This document shows, one piece after another, positions 17,603 through 24,633 of a stretch of DNA of 64,000 bases. Position 1 is the first letter of the stretch; the number at the start of each line of letters is the position of its first letter. The notes under the pieces are model-generated. The model made no database searches. It had not been told where the DNA came from and saw only the letters and a program-made list of their open reading frames with translations. Source of the DNA: Methanocaldococcus sp. (lineage in GTDB: Archaea; AGJL01; Methanococci; Methanococcales; Methanocaldococcaceae); contig NZ_JACCLX010000008.1 of the NCBI RefSeq assembly GCF_024490875.1, positions 28,013 through 92,012 on the forward strand, given 5' to 3'. The position numbers and the translations under genes were made by a program.

Positions 17603-19177
17603 TTATTTTGCATAGCCTCTTTCAGTAGGAGTATTTATAATTTGTTCATATTCTTGTTGACTTATATATTGAGGAGTATAGTTTGCACCATACTGTTCTA
17701 ACATTCTGACAAAGGCTCTCATGTGGTTTCTTGAACCTTTCATTAAGTTTTCATATACGAATTTTATATCTTCGTTATCAGTCCTGTTTATCCAATATTG
17801 TAAGTCAGCAATATCTAAATCTTCAATAGTTGCTCCTACTTTCAAAGCATCTACAACTGATTTACTTCCTTCCTCAACTAACTTATTATATAGTTCTTCA
17901 AATTTTGGATTGGAGAATTTTCCAACTTCGTCAGTTTTTACAGGATCTGTGATATTGTATTTCCTTAATAGACACTTAATAGCATCTGTGTGAGTTTGCT
18001 CAGCATTTGCAATATTCTTGAATATTGGTAATTTCCATTTATTGTATAAGGTTAAATATACATCTCTTGCTAATTTTTCTTCTTCTCTCATTTCTATTAA
18101 TCCTTCTTTCTCTTCTTCACTTATTGGCTGTTTAGGCATTTCCATTATCATTTTACACATTAAACTATCATTTATTGCTCCATTACTTCCTATAATTACT
18201 CCCTGTCCTACATTTTGTGGATTTTGGTTATTTTGGGCATTTCTTCCTTTAAATCCTCCTCTTGAAGCATTCATATAGTTCATATGTGAGATATTTACAG
18301 ACATTCTACCATTATTATACATTCCATGACCCATTGGATGGAAGTGCATTCTTATTTGCATCATTTGCATTTCTTGGAGTTGAACAAGAATTTGGTATGC
18401 TTCTTGATATTTGTTTTGATTCATTAGTTGTATTGCTGTTTTCAGTTTGTTTTCTAATTCTGTGGTATTTATACCTAGATTTTTTAATTTTTCAATTTTC
18501 ATTTCTATTACTCTAATTCTATTTTGTAACATTAATTTTACTCTTTCATCAGAAATTTTAGATACCTTAACCTTAAATCCTCTATGCATTAACATATTTG
18601 TGATTTTTGAATAATTACAAAATGGACAAATTGGATTTTCAATAATGTCAATATTTTGTATCCTTAATTGCAATTTTTCAGGATTTACTGATAAATTAGT
18701 ACCATTATATAATAACACTAAATAGTTTCCTTGTTTAATTTTTTCTATACTTTCATTTAATGCTATGTCATCTAATCCATAGCAAACACATGCTGATACA
18801 TTATTTCCAAAAGCATTTTTAAATTGATTTTGGAATCTTAATGTTACATTGGCATTAGTTTCATATCTTGTTTGTCCTCCTACTCTTTCAACAGTAATTC
18901 CAGCATTTTCCAAAGTTGTTGTATAGTTTTCAACAACTGCTAATGGTCCTCCAATTATTATAACCTTATCAGGTTTTAATGATAAGATTTTATTTACAAC
19001 ATTTTCGTCATAAACTCCCCAAGTTGTTGTTACAACTGTAGCATTTAACGCCTTTGCTAATTCAAGAGCAGTTGCCTGATCTGCACAGTTGTCACTTACT
19101 AATATAACATCTGTGGCTGATACTATTGGCAGAGCTACTAATGATAATAATAGAACTACCATTTTCTTTATTATCAT
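17603..19177 (-). CDS. Secreted CWB2 / Met-rich / DUF2202 ferritin-like protein
   Basis: 524 residues, in order: signal peptide (1-21, MVVLLLSLVALPIVSA); cell-wall-binding-2 type domain (about 23-190, with VIIIGGPLAVV and RVGGQTRYETNANVTLRF); a CPFC pair; a helical stretch; a Met/His/Asn-rich linker (about 270-340, including EMQMMQIRMHFHPMGHGMY and NISHMNYMN); and a DUF2202 domain of ferritin-like type (about 350-505) with candidate metal ligands in REEEKLARDVYLTLY, NAEQTHTDAI and GSRNHMRAF. AGGTGAT supports ATG 19177. It lies in a same-strand cassette with a Cys-rich secreted protein, a Met/His membrane protein and an ArsR-type regulator. Function unknown; metal binding or oxidation at the cell surface is inferred. 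Confidence 0.75.
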   Translation of the reverse strand: MIIKKMVVLLLSLVALPIVSATDVILVSDNCADQATALELAKALNATVVTTTWGVYDENVVNKILSLKPDKVIIIGGPLAVVENYTTTLENAGITVERVGGQTRYETNANVTLRFQNQFKNAFGNNVSACVCYGLDDIALNESIEKIKQGNYLVLLYNGTNLSVNPEKLQLRIQNIDIIENPICPFCNYSKITNMLMHRGFKVKVSKISDERVKLMLQNRIRVIEMKIEKLKNLGINTTELENKLKTAIQLMNQNKYQEAYQILVQLQEMQMMQIRMHFHPMGHGMYNNGRMSVNISHMNYMNASRGGFKGRNAQNNQNPQNVGQGVIIGSNGAINDSLMCKMIMEMPKQPISEEEKEGLIEMREEEKLARDVYLTLYNKWKLPIFKNIANAEQTHTDAIKCLLRKYNITDPVKTDEVGKFSNPKFEELYNKLVEEGSKSVVDALKVGATIEDLDIADLQYWINRTDNEDIKFVYENLMKGSRNHMRAFVRMLEQYGANYTPQYISQQEYEQIINTPTERGYAK

Positions 19178-19212
19178 AGGCTTATCACCTGATTATTGTT
19201 TATATTTTATTT

Positions 19213-19500
19213 TTATCTATACCATCCCCAACAACATCCACATCTACAATAACCACAGCAAGGACAATAACCATATGGAGGATGGTAATTATCAAAAGGT
19301 GAATGGTAGTAGTCGCTAATGTTATCATTAATTGAATTATCATTTGGGTAAGGGTAATAATGAGAAGGATAGTAATAATTTGGAGGATAGGCATGATAGC
19401 CCCAATATCCATAAGGAACCCATGCAAATACAACGCCTATCAAACAAAGAACCCCCAAAGCAACGATACCTTTTAGCATTTTACTTTTAAAAAGTGTCAT
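19213..19500 (-). CDS. Small secreted or anchored Tyr/Pro- and Cys-rich protein
   Basis: 95 residues: signal peptide or anchor (about 8-27, LKGIVALGVLCLIGVVFAW), a low-complexity Tyr/Pro/Asn/His region, then a C-terminal tail with seven Cys in twelve residues (CPCCGYCRCGCC) and aromatic residues. AGGGGGAA places the start at ATG 19500; a longer version from TTG at 19539 has no ribosome site. First gene of the cassette, directly behind a promoter with an 18-base palindrome. No known family recognised; the tail suggests soft-metal binding (inference). Confidence 0.7.
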   Translation of the reverse strand: MTLFKSKMLKGIVALGVLCLIGVVFAWVPYGYWGYHAYPPNYYYPSHYYPYPNDNSINDNISDYYHSPFDNYHPPYGYCPCCGYCRCGCCWGWYR

Positions 19501-19541
19501 TTTATTCCCCCTATTAATATCTGTTTTATTATTTAACAATA

Positions 19542-19559
19542 TGTAGTATTTTTACTACA
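19542..19559. promoter_or_regulatory. Palindromic operator before the Cys-rich/ferritin-like cassette
   Basis: TGTAGTA-TTTT-TACTACA, a perfect inverted repeat with 7-base arms. It lies just downstream of the minus-strand TATA box at about 19571-19590, covering the expected transcription start, and 42 bases from the ATG at 19500. Placement is that of a repressor operator; the ArsR-type protein encoded in the same cassette is the natural candidate. Confidence 0.7.
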
Positions 19560-19570
19560 CATTATTATGT

Positions 19571-19590
19571 TATGCAACATATATTTATAT
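19571..19590 (-). promoter_or_regulatory. TATA box of the Cys-rich/ferritin-like cassette
   Basis: Minus strand reads TAATATATAAATATATG after CTCCG (upstream element). The TATA box is followed about 25 bases later by the palindrome at 19542-19559. Confidence 0.6.
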
Positions 19591-19687
19591 ATTACGGAGT
19601 TGTTCAAATATTAATCACAACTGTAAAAATAAAAAATTAAGGTAAATTTAAAACAAATTAAATCAAATTAAAAATAGAAATGGAAAA

Positions 19688-20995
19688 TTACAATAAATGA
19701 GGGGGAACAATATCTTTATAAATCAAATCTGCATAAGTTTCTCTTTCTCTAATTATGAATACTCCCTTTTTACTTGTTAAAATCATTCTTGGTCTTCCTC
19801 TTGCATTGTAGTTGTTAGCCATACTTATTCCATAAGCACCAACATCAAATATAGCCAATACATCTCCTACTTCAACTTTGTCCAATTCTCTATCTCTACC
19901 AAAAACATCACTACTTTCACAAAGTCCTCCTGCTATACTGACAATTTCTTTTTCATCCTTAACTTTACAGTTTATTATGTGATGATATGCATCATACATA
20001 GCAGGTCTCATCATATCGTTCATTCCAGTATCAATCATAACCCATTTTGTTACTGGTGTTTCTTTTATGTGATGAACCTTCCCCAATAAATAGCCAGCAG
20101 TGGCAACTATACTTCTACCTGGTTCTAATATTAGGTTTGGCATTTTAACTTTATCACTATATTTTAGCATCGTATCTATTATTGCGTCTGCCAAATCTTT
20201 TGGAGTAGGTATTTTTTTATCTTTTTCATAAGGAATTCCTAAACCTCCTCCTAAATTAACATCCTCTATTTCTATTCCCTCATTTTTTAATTCTACGACA
20301 AAATCCATAACTTTTCTTGTTTCTTCAATAAATGGACTTATATCTGTCAATTGAGAACCAATATGACAATGAACTCCAACCACATTAACATTTTCCATTT
20401 CCATAGCCATTTTTATAGCCTTTAATGCCAGACCACTTTCAACATCCAATCCAAATTTGTTCTTTTTTAAGCCAGTTGAAATCTTTGGATGTGTTTTTGG
20501 ATCTACATTTGGATTTATTCTAAAAGCTACATTTGCTACTTTTCCCAAATCTTTTGCAGTTTCATTTATTAAAATTAATTCACTTATACTATCTACATTA
20601 AAGGCTCTAATATTTGCCTCAATTCCCATTATAATTTCTTCTTTTGTTTTACAGTTTCCATTAAAAACTATTTTTTTTGAAGGAACATTTGATAACTTTG
20701 CTATATATAGTTCTCCTCCACTGACTACATCAGCCCCACATCCTAATTTAGTTAATAATCTTGTAATAGCCAAGTTAGCGTTTGCTTTATATGCGTAGGC
20801 AAGAATAAAATCTTTTCCAGTCTCTTCTTTCCATCTTTTAAACGCCTCAAAATATCTATTTACATTTATTTTAATTTGCTCCTCTGACATAACATACAAA
20901 GGTGTTCCAAACTTTTCAGCCAATTCTATAGCATCATAACCATCTATAAAAAATCTCCCTTCTTTTATCTCTACTGTATCATTACCTAAAAACAT
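19688..20995 (-). CDS. lysA: Diaminopimelate decarboxylase
   Basis: PLP enzyme for the last step of lysine synthesis, 435 residues. The PLP lysine is in ILAYAYKANANLAI; other landmarks are GCGADVVSGGELY, VNLGGGLGIPY, EPGRSIVATAGYLLG, GGLCESSDVFGRDR with the catalytic Cys, and GAYGISMANNYNARGRP. Normal length. Probably adjacent to argC in related genomes (MJ1096/MJ1097 by memory), with the metal cassette between them here. Confidence 0.96.
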   Translation of the reverse strand: MFLGNDTVEIKEGRFFIDGYDAIELAEKFGTPLYVMSEEQIKINVNRYFEAFKRWKEETGKDFILAYAYKANANLAITRLLTKLGCGADVVSGGELYIAKLSNVPSKKIVFNGNCKTKEEIIMGIEANIRAFNVDSISELILINETAKDLGKVANVAFRINPNVDPKTHPKISTGLKKNKFGLDVESGLALKAIKMAMEMENVNVVGVHCHIGSQLTDISPFIEETRKVMDFVVELKNEGIEIEDVNLGGGLGIPYEKDKKIPTPKDLADAIIDTMLKYSDKVKMPNLILEPGRSIVATAGYLLGKVHHIKETPVTKWVMIDTGMNDMMRPAMYDAYHHIINCKVKDEKEIVSIAGGLCESSDVFGRDRELDKVEVGDVLAIFDVGAYGISMANNYNARGRPRMILTSKKGVFIIRERETYADLIYKDIVPPHLL

Positions 20996-21020
20996 CTTTT
21001 CACCTGAAACTTTTTAGAAC

Positions 21021-21048
21021 CATAGGGCTTCGCCCTATTGGTATACCC
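21021..21048 (+). repeat. Short dispersed repeat, copy 2
   Basis: CATAGGGCTTCGCCCTATTG followed by GTATACCC. Hairpin ATAGGGC-TTC-GCCCTAT plus the shared TTGGTATACCC tail of copies 1 and 3. Confidence 0.7.
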
Positions 21049-21057
21049 AAATTTTTG

Positions 21058-21082
21058 ATGAACCTTTTTTTAAAAGGTTCAT
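21058..21082. repeat. Inverted repeat ATGAACCTTTT / AAAAGGTTCAT
   Basis: Eleven-base arms around TTT. A shorter copy of the same inverted repeat (GAACCTTTT-AGT-AAAAGGTTC) lies at 21118-21138, so two copies bracket the tRNA-like fragment at 21085-21117. Confidence 0.65.
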
Positions 21083-21084
21083 GT

Positions 21085-21117
21085 GAATAAAAAATACGCC
21101 CCAGCCGAGATTCAAAC
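21085..21117 (-). pseudogene. Decayed 3' end of a tRNA-Arg copy
   Basis: Thirty of 33 bases match the 3' flank, acceptor 3' strand and T arm of the intact tRNA-Arg at 21265-21297, 180 bases away in the same orientation. All three differences are G-to-A on the plus strand and break T-arm pairs. The rest of the tRNA is absent; an inverted repeat follows immediately. Resembles the partial tRNA copy left by integration of an element, but no integrase gene is present. Confidence 0.65.
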
Positions 21118-21138
21118 GAACCTTTTAGTAAAAGGTTC
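21118..21138. repeat. Inverted repeat GAACCTTTT / AAAAGGTTC, second copy
   Basis: Nine-base arms around AGT, same arm sequence as the repeat at 21058-21082. A further hairpin TTGCCCCT-GAA-AGGGGCAA lies at 21203-21221. Confidence 0.6.
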
Positions 21139-21233
21139 ATCAAAATGGATGCATTACCTCGCTAACGCTTGGCAATGTCTCTTAGCAAAACTTGGACATT
21201 AATTGCCCCTGAAAGGGGCAACTTAATGGACGT

Positions 21234-21265
21234 GGGGTATACCAATAGGGGGTTTCCCCCTATGG
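21234..21265 (-). repeat. Short dispersed repeat, copy 3 (inverted)
   Basis: Read on the minus strand: CCATAGGGGGAAACCCCCTA then TTGGTATACCCC, the same hairpin-plus-tail unit as at 9102-9133 and 21021-21048. It ends 12 bases from the 3' end of the tRNA. Confidence 0.7.
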
Positions 21266-21276
21266 AATAAAAAATA

Positions 21277-21348
21277 CGCCCCGGCCGGGATTCGAACCCG
21301 GGTCTTGACATCCGCAGTGTCAAAGGATATCCGCTACCCCACCGGGGC
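21277..21348 (-). tRNA. tRNA-Arg (anticodon GCG)
   Basis: Folds as a full cloverleaf on the minus strand: acceptor GCCCCGG/CCGGGGC with discriminator G, T arm CCGGG-TTCGAAT-CCCGG, anticodon stem TGACA/TGTCA around loop CTGCGGA. Anticodon GCG at 21313-21315 reads CGC/CGU arginine codons. No intron and no encoded CCA. The G/C-rich gene stands out sharply from the AT-rich background, as expected in a hyperthermophile. Confidence 0.92.
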
Positions 21349-21423
21349 AAAAACTACAAATAATTGTAAATTGGAATATATGATACAAAAAATTAATTAG
21401 AAATAATAAAAAAGTTTTTTGCT

Positions 21424-21537
21424 TTAAAGCCCTATTAAAAATACAGGAATTATAGAAAGCATCATAACTATAGCTACAAATATTGCTAATATTTTCCTCT
21501 TAGTTAATTTTGATTTAGATTTTTTGGAAGTTTTCAT
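21424..21537 (-). CDS. Small membrane protein (37 residues)
   Basis: Reads MKTSKKSKSKLTKRKILAIF then VAIVMMLSIIPVFLIGL: a very basic N-terminus and one membrane helix running to the C-terminus. GGGGAT ends six bases before the ATG and lies inside the last codons of the upstream CYTH gene, whose TAG stop is one base before this ATG, so translation is probably coupled. The N-in/C-out topology is that of a small tail-anchored or subunit-type protein. Family not recognised. Confidence 0.65.
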   Translation of the reverse strand: MKTSKKSKSKLTKRKILAIFVAIVMMLSIIPVFLIGL

Positions 21538-21538
21538 A

Positions 21539-22069
21539 CTATCCCCTTAATTCCAAGTATGATTTTCTAATAATCTTATCTTTACTAATATTTAAACTTT
21601 TCAGTAAATCTAATAGTTCATTTAAAATTTCATCTTTCTTGGTAATCTCAGAATCAGATATTGATTTTTCCAATTCTAAGAATATTCCTAATCCTTCTAC
21701 ATTATCAATACTGGCTATAATATCTCCTCTTTTATATATTTCTCTAATTTTTCTTATTGGAGGAACTTCTTTAAATCCAAGTTTTTTTAAAATTAATCTC
21801 ATCTTTTCTTTATCTTCAATTTTTACTTCAATTTCTTCTCTGGTTTTTGAGATATTATCTAACTTTGGTCCTTTATATGTAATAAAAAAAGTTCCATTAT
21901 CGTCTCTAATCCTTAAAGCTTCATCAGTTTTTTTAAAGTCTCTATTACTTCCATTAAAATAAATATCTTCCTGAAATTTCTTTTTAATAAATTTAAATCC
22001 GAGTTTTTTTAATTTTTCTATTATTTCATCCTTATTATCAATTTTTACCTTAATTTCAATTTCTATCAT
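21539..22069 (-). CDS. CYTH-domain protein (CyaB / class IV adenylate cyclase-like)
   Basis: 176 residues with the CYTH triphosphate-tunnel signature MIEIEIKVKI (ExExK) at the N-terminus, ALRIRDDNGTFFITYKGPK and the later REEIEVKIED and DNVEGLGIFLELE strands. The family includes CyaB adenylate cyclases, thiamine triphosphatases and inorganic triphosphatases; the archaeal substrate is unsettled. The Shine-Dalgarno GGTGAAA overlaps the stop of the preceding ACT-domain gene, indicating a common mRNA. Confidence 0.85.
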   Translation of the reverse strand: MIEIEIKVKIDNKDEIIEKLKKLGFKFIKKKFQEDIYFNGSNRDFKKTDEALRIRDDNGTFFITYKGPKLDNISKTREEIEVKIEDKEKMRLILKKLGFKEVPPIRKIREIYKRGDIIASIDNVEGLGIFLELEKSISDSEITKKDEILNELLDLLKSLNISKDKIIRKSYLELRG

Positions 22070-22075
22070 AATATT

Positions 22076-22531
22076 TCACCATATAATAGAGAATTTTTTA
22101 ACAATATCCTTTAATGCGTTTTCTATTTCTTCTTTCTCTACATTTTCTACAATTAAATATATAATAACATCTTCTCCATCTCTTTCAAGAATTGTTGAAG
22201 TTATATTTCCACCAATTTTTGAGATTTTTGATGTAATATCTGCCAATAACCCGATTCTATCCTTAGCCACTATTTGTAACTTTAAAGAATTTAATTTAAT
22301 TTCTCCTTTTTCTAATAAGTATAATCCTTCTTTTGATAATCTAACCCAGCCATTTCTACCTTTTTTTGTTTCTACTAATCCTAAATCTCTTAAAACTCTG
22401 ATTTTAACATCTAAGTTTTTAGGATGAATATTAAGTTTTTTAGCAAGTTCTTTAATTGTAGTTGGTTCTTTTAAATTTTCCATAATTTTTTTAGTTAATC
22501 CTTCAACTTTCATTCTCTCACAATTATCCAT
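22076..22531 (-). CDS. Winged-helix plus ACT-domain regulator-like protein
   Basis: 151 residues: N-terminal helix-turn-helix (PTTIKELAKKLNIHPKNLDV, VLRDLGLVETKKGRNGWV, SKEGLYLLEKG) and C-terminal ACT domain (LQIVAKDRIGLLADITSKIS). ACT domains usually bind an amino acid, so it could be an amino-acid-responsive regulator. The first ATG at 22531 has no ribosome site; ATG 22513 has GTGAG just ahead, so the start is uncertain by six residues. Heads a unit with the CYTH and 37-residue genes. Confidence 0.75.
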   Translation of the reverse strand: MDNCERMKVEGLTKKIMENLKEPTTIKELAKKLNIHPKNLDVKIRVLRDLGLVETKKGRNGWVRLSKEGLYLLEKGEIKLNSLKLQIVAKDRIGLLADITSKISKIGGNITSTILERDGEDVIIYLIVENVEKEEIENALKDIVKKFSIIW

Positions 22532-22614
22532 TTAAATTTATTAATGAATTATCTGATAAAAATTAAAAATAATTAAAAACAATAGAAAAAATAAAATATT
22601 AATTTATAAATTTA

Positions 22615-22722
22615 TTATGCTCTTGCTCTTCTTCTTTCTCTCTTTAACCTTCTTAATCTTTTCTTATACCATTTCCATCTCATTCTACCTTTCTTTTTCC
22701 ATCTTCTTGAACTTCTCTTTAT
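22615..22722 (-). CDS. rpl41e: Ribosomal protein L41e (non-canonical or short start)
   Basis: Tiny, extremely basic protein; the C-terminal 22 residues, [20 protein letters not shown] plus RA, match the L41e pattern known from archaea and eukaryotes. GAGGGTGAT at 22726-22734 is a strong Shine-Dalgarno, but the codon at the usual distance is ATA (22722), giving [18 protein letters not shown] with 35 residues in all. The first in-frame ATG is at 22683, with a weaker AAAGGT before it, and gives only 22 residues. A GTG within the Shine-Dalgarno leads in the wrong frame to a stop. The extended N-terminus resembles the M. jannaschii protein as I recall it, so the longer form is given. Confidence 0.7.
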   Translation of the reverse strand: MKRSSRRWKKKGRMRWKWYKKRLRRLKRERRRARA

Positions 22723-22812
22723 AGTATCACCCTCTATATTATTTTTTTCTATTTATAAAACTTTTAGAAGTAAATTGTTAAGATGTAATAGTGATAGGTA
22801 TTATATATATTT

Positions 22813-23061
22813 TTATTTTAGCCAACTACCTTTTTCTACTATGATATAACCTTCTTTATTTGCCTTAGGGGCTATTTTTAAGAAATTTTCTCTAAATTCT
22901 GGATCGCTTTCTACTGCTTCATCATCTCTAAGAACATTTCTACTATCAATAATATAGTAACTTTCTTCCATCTCTAAGTTATATTTTTCTAAAACTTCGC
23001 TGAATTTATTAATTATTTCTTCAGCCTCTTTCTTTAACTTTTCAATAGTTTTTTCGTCCAT
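22813..23061 (-). CDS. GatC-like protein (putative amidotransferase subunit)
   Basis: 82-residue acidic protein: N-terminal helix (EKLKKEAEEIINKFSEVLEK) and a C-terminal extended part NVLRDDEAVESDPEFRENFL then KIAPKANKEGYIIVEKGSW. The NVLRDD and PEFR...APK pattern is what I recall of archaeal proteins annotated as Asp-tRNA(Asn)/Glu-tRNA(Gln) amidotransferase subunit C, which stabilises GatA and binds GatB. GatA and GatB are not in the window. Position 35 bases upstream of dapA is not informative. Confidence 0.55.
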   Translation of the reverse strand: MDEKTIEKLKKEAEEIINKFSEVLEKYNLEMEESYYIIDSRNVLRDDEAVESDPEFRENFLKIAPKANKEGYIIVEKGSWLK

Positions 23062-23096
23062 ATTAATTCACCATAAAATTAATAGAAAATTAAACA

Positions 23097-23966
23097 TTAA
23101 ATTAAACCTAAATCTCTTAAAACATTTTCTAATATTTTCTTATGTTCTTCACTCATTTCACATAGAGGAAGTCTTAACTCTCCTCCTGGTCTTCCAATCA
23201 TATTTAGAGCAGTTTTAACTGGAATTGGATTTGTTTCAATAAACATTGCTTTCATTAAGGGAAAGAGTTTATAATGAATCTCTCTCGCTTTTTCAAAATC
23301 TCCTTTAAGTGCAGAATCAACCATTTCAACGAATTCTTTTGGAACTATATTTGCTACAACGCTTATAACTCCTTTGCCTCCTAACGCAATTATTGGTAAG
23401 GTTAATTCATCATTTCCTGAAAGAACTGTAACTTTGGCATCATATATTAATTCAGAAACCTGAGAGAGATTTGGATTAGCCTCTTTAACTGCTGAAATAT
23501 TACTATATTCTTCTGCCAACATTTTAACGGTTTTTGGTTCTAAATTAACAGAAGTCCTTGAAGGAACATTATATAAAATAATAGGAATATTTATAGATTC
23601 AGCTATTTTACTAAAATGTCTTCTTAAACCTTCTTGAGGTGGTTTATTATAGTATGGAGTTATAGATAAAACAGCATCTGCTCCTACATCTTCAGCAAAT
23701 ACTGATAGTTCAATAGCCTCTCTTGTGCAGTTTGATCCTGCACCTGCAATTACCTGAACTCTACCATTTACTATATCGACAACTTTTTCAACAACTCTTT
23801 TATGCTCTTCATGAGATAGTGTAGGACTTTCTCCAGTAGTTCCAACTGCTACAATACCACTAACTCCATTTTCAATTAAAAAATTTATATTTTCTTCTAA
23901 TCCCTCATAATCTACTTCATTATTTTTGAAAGGAGTAACAATTGCGGGATAAACCCCTTTAAACAT
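23097..23966 (-). CDS. dapA: 4-hydroxy-tetrahydrodipicolinate synthase
   Basis: Condenses pyruvate with aspartate semialdehyde in lysine synthesis, 289 residues, TIM barrel. Visible: YPAIVTPFKNNEVDYEGLEE, GTTGESPTLSHEEHKRVVE, YYNKPPQEGLRRHF with the catalytic Tyr, ILYNVPSRTSVNLEP, and the Schiff-base lysine in ISAVKEANPNLSQV. It pairs functionally with lysA at 19688-20995. Confidence 0.97.
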   Translation of the reverse strand: MFKGVYPAIVTPFKNNEVDYEGLEENINFLIENGVSGIVAVGTTGESPTLSHEEHKRVVEKVVDIVNGRVQVIAGAGSNCTREAIELSVFAEDVGADAVLSITPYYNKPPQEGLRRHFSKIAESINIPIILYNVPSRTSVNLEPKTVKMLAEEYSNISAVKEANPNLSQVSELIYDAKVTVLSGNDELTLPIIALGGKGVISVVANIVPKEFVEMVDSALKGDFEKAREIHYKLFPLMKAMFIETNPIPVKTALNMIGRPGGELRLPLCEMSEEHKKILENVLRDLGLI

Positions 23967-23979
23967 ATCTTCACCTTTA

Positions 23980-24168
23980 TTATTGTATCTGTCTCATTTT
24001 GTGAGTTATATATCCAGCGATTCTATTTCTTAATCTTTTTGTAGATATTACAGCAACTTTTTCTAAAACTTTTTTATTGGTTTCAAAGTCAGTTGTAAAT
24101 AAATCTCTATATTTTTTAATTAACTCCATAGAAGTTCTTTTAATAAATGCTTGCCTTACTCTTCCCAT
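23980..24168 (-). CDS. rps17e: Ribosomal protein S17e
   Basis: 62-residue small-subunit protein found only in archaea and eukaryotes: MGRVRQAFIKRTSMELIKKY and STKRLRNRIAGYITHKMR are its signatures. AGGTGAG precedes the ATG. It follows the chorismate mutase gene by about 20 bases and precedes dapA by 13. Confidence 0.95.
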   Translation of the reverse strand: MGRVRQAFIKRTSMELIKKYRDLFTTDFETNKKVLEKVAVISTKRLRNRIAGYITHKMRQIQ

Positions 24169-24189
24169 TTTCTCACCTACCTAAGTTAT

Positions 24190-24477
24190 TTATTTTTGTG
24201 TTTCTTTCAGATATTTTTTTTGGAGGTATTTATTATGTTCAATTAATATTTGAAATATTTTTATACCAACATCTTCATTAACATTATGTTCTTTACAAAG
24301 TTTTCTTATTCTATTGTATATATATTTTTCTCTATCTGGATCATTAATAGGAATTCCTAGTTCCTTTTTAACTTTAGCAACTTCCTTGGCTAAACTATTT
24401 CTTTCAGCAATTAACTTTAATATCTGGTTGTCAATTTCATCAATTCTTTTTCTAATTTCACTAAGTTTCTCTATCAT
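24190..24477 (-). CDS. Chorismate mutase (AroQ class, stand-alone)
   Basis: 95-residue all-helical enzyme converting chorismate to prephenate for Phe and Tyr. Pattern LSEIRKRIDEIDNQILKLIA, ERNSLAKEVAKVKKELGIPI and DPDREKYIYNRI carries the active-site Arg and Lys residues. Heads a minus-strand unit with S17e and dapA, divergent from PCNA. Confidence 0.92.
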   Translation of the reverse strand: MIEKLSEIRKRIDEIDNQILKLIAERNSLAKEVAKVKKELGIPINDPDREKYIYNRIRKLCKEHNVNEDVGIKIFQILIEHNKYLQKKYLKETQK

Positions 24478-24633
24478 TTTAACTCTCCTAAAAATTTACT
24501 ATAGAGAGTTTAATTTTAATAACAAAATAAGCAATATTTAAAAAATAGAAAGGGATATAAAAATGTTTTCAATATCATATAGATACAAAATTATATTTAG
24601 AAGTTACATAAATATTTTTGTTGGTGATGTAAT

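Noticed and set aside
19200..19433. A 77-codon hydrophobic frame overlapping the Cys-rich protein gene
   Set aside because: Ile/Thr repeats arise from the Tyr-rich codons of the real gene read in another frame; no Shine-Dalgarno, while the real gene has AGGGGGAA.
21162..21350. A 62-codon open frame on the minus strand across the tRNA-Arg gene
   Set aside because: It reads through the tRNA and adjacent repeats, and has no ribosome site; it is a by-product of the GC-rich structured DNA.
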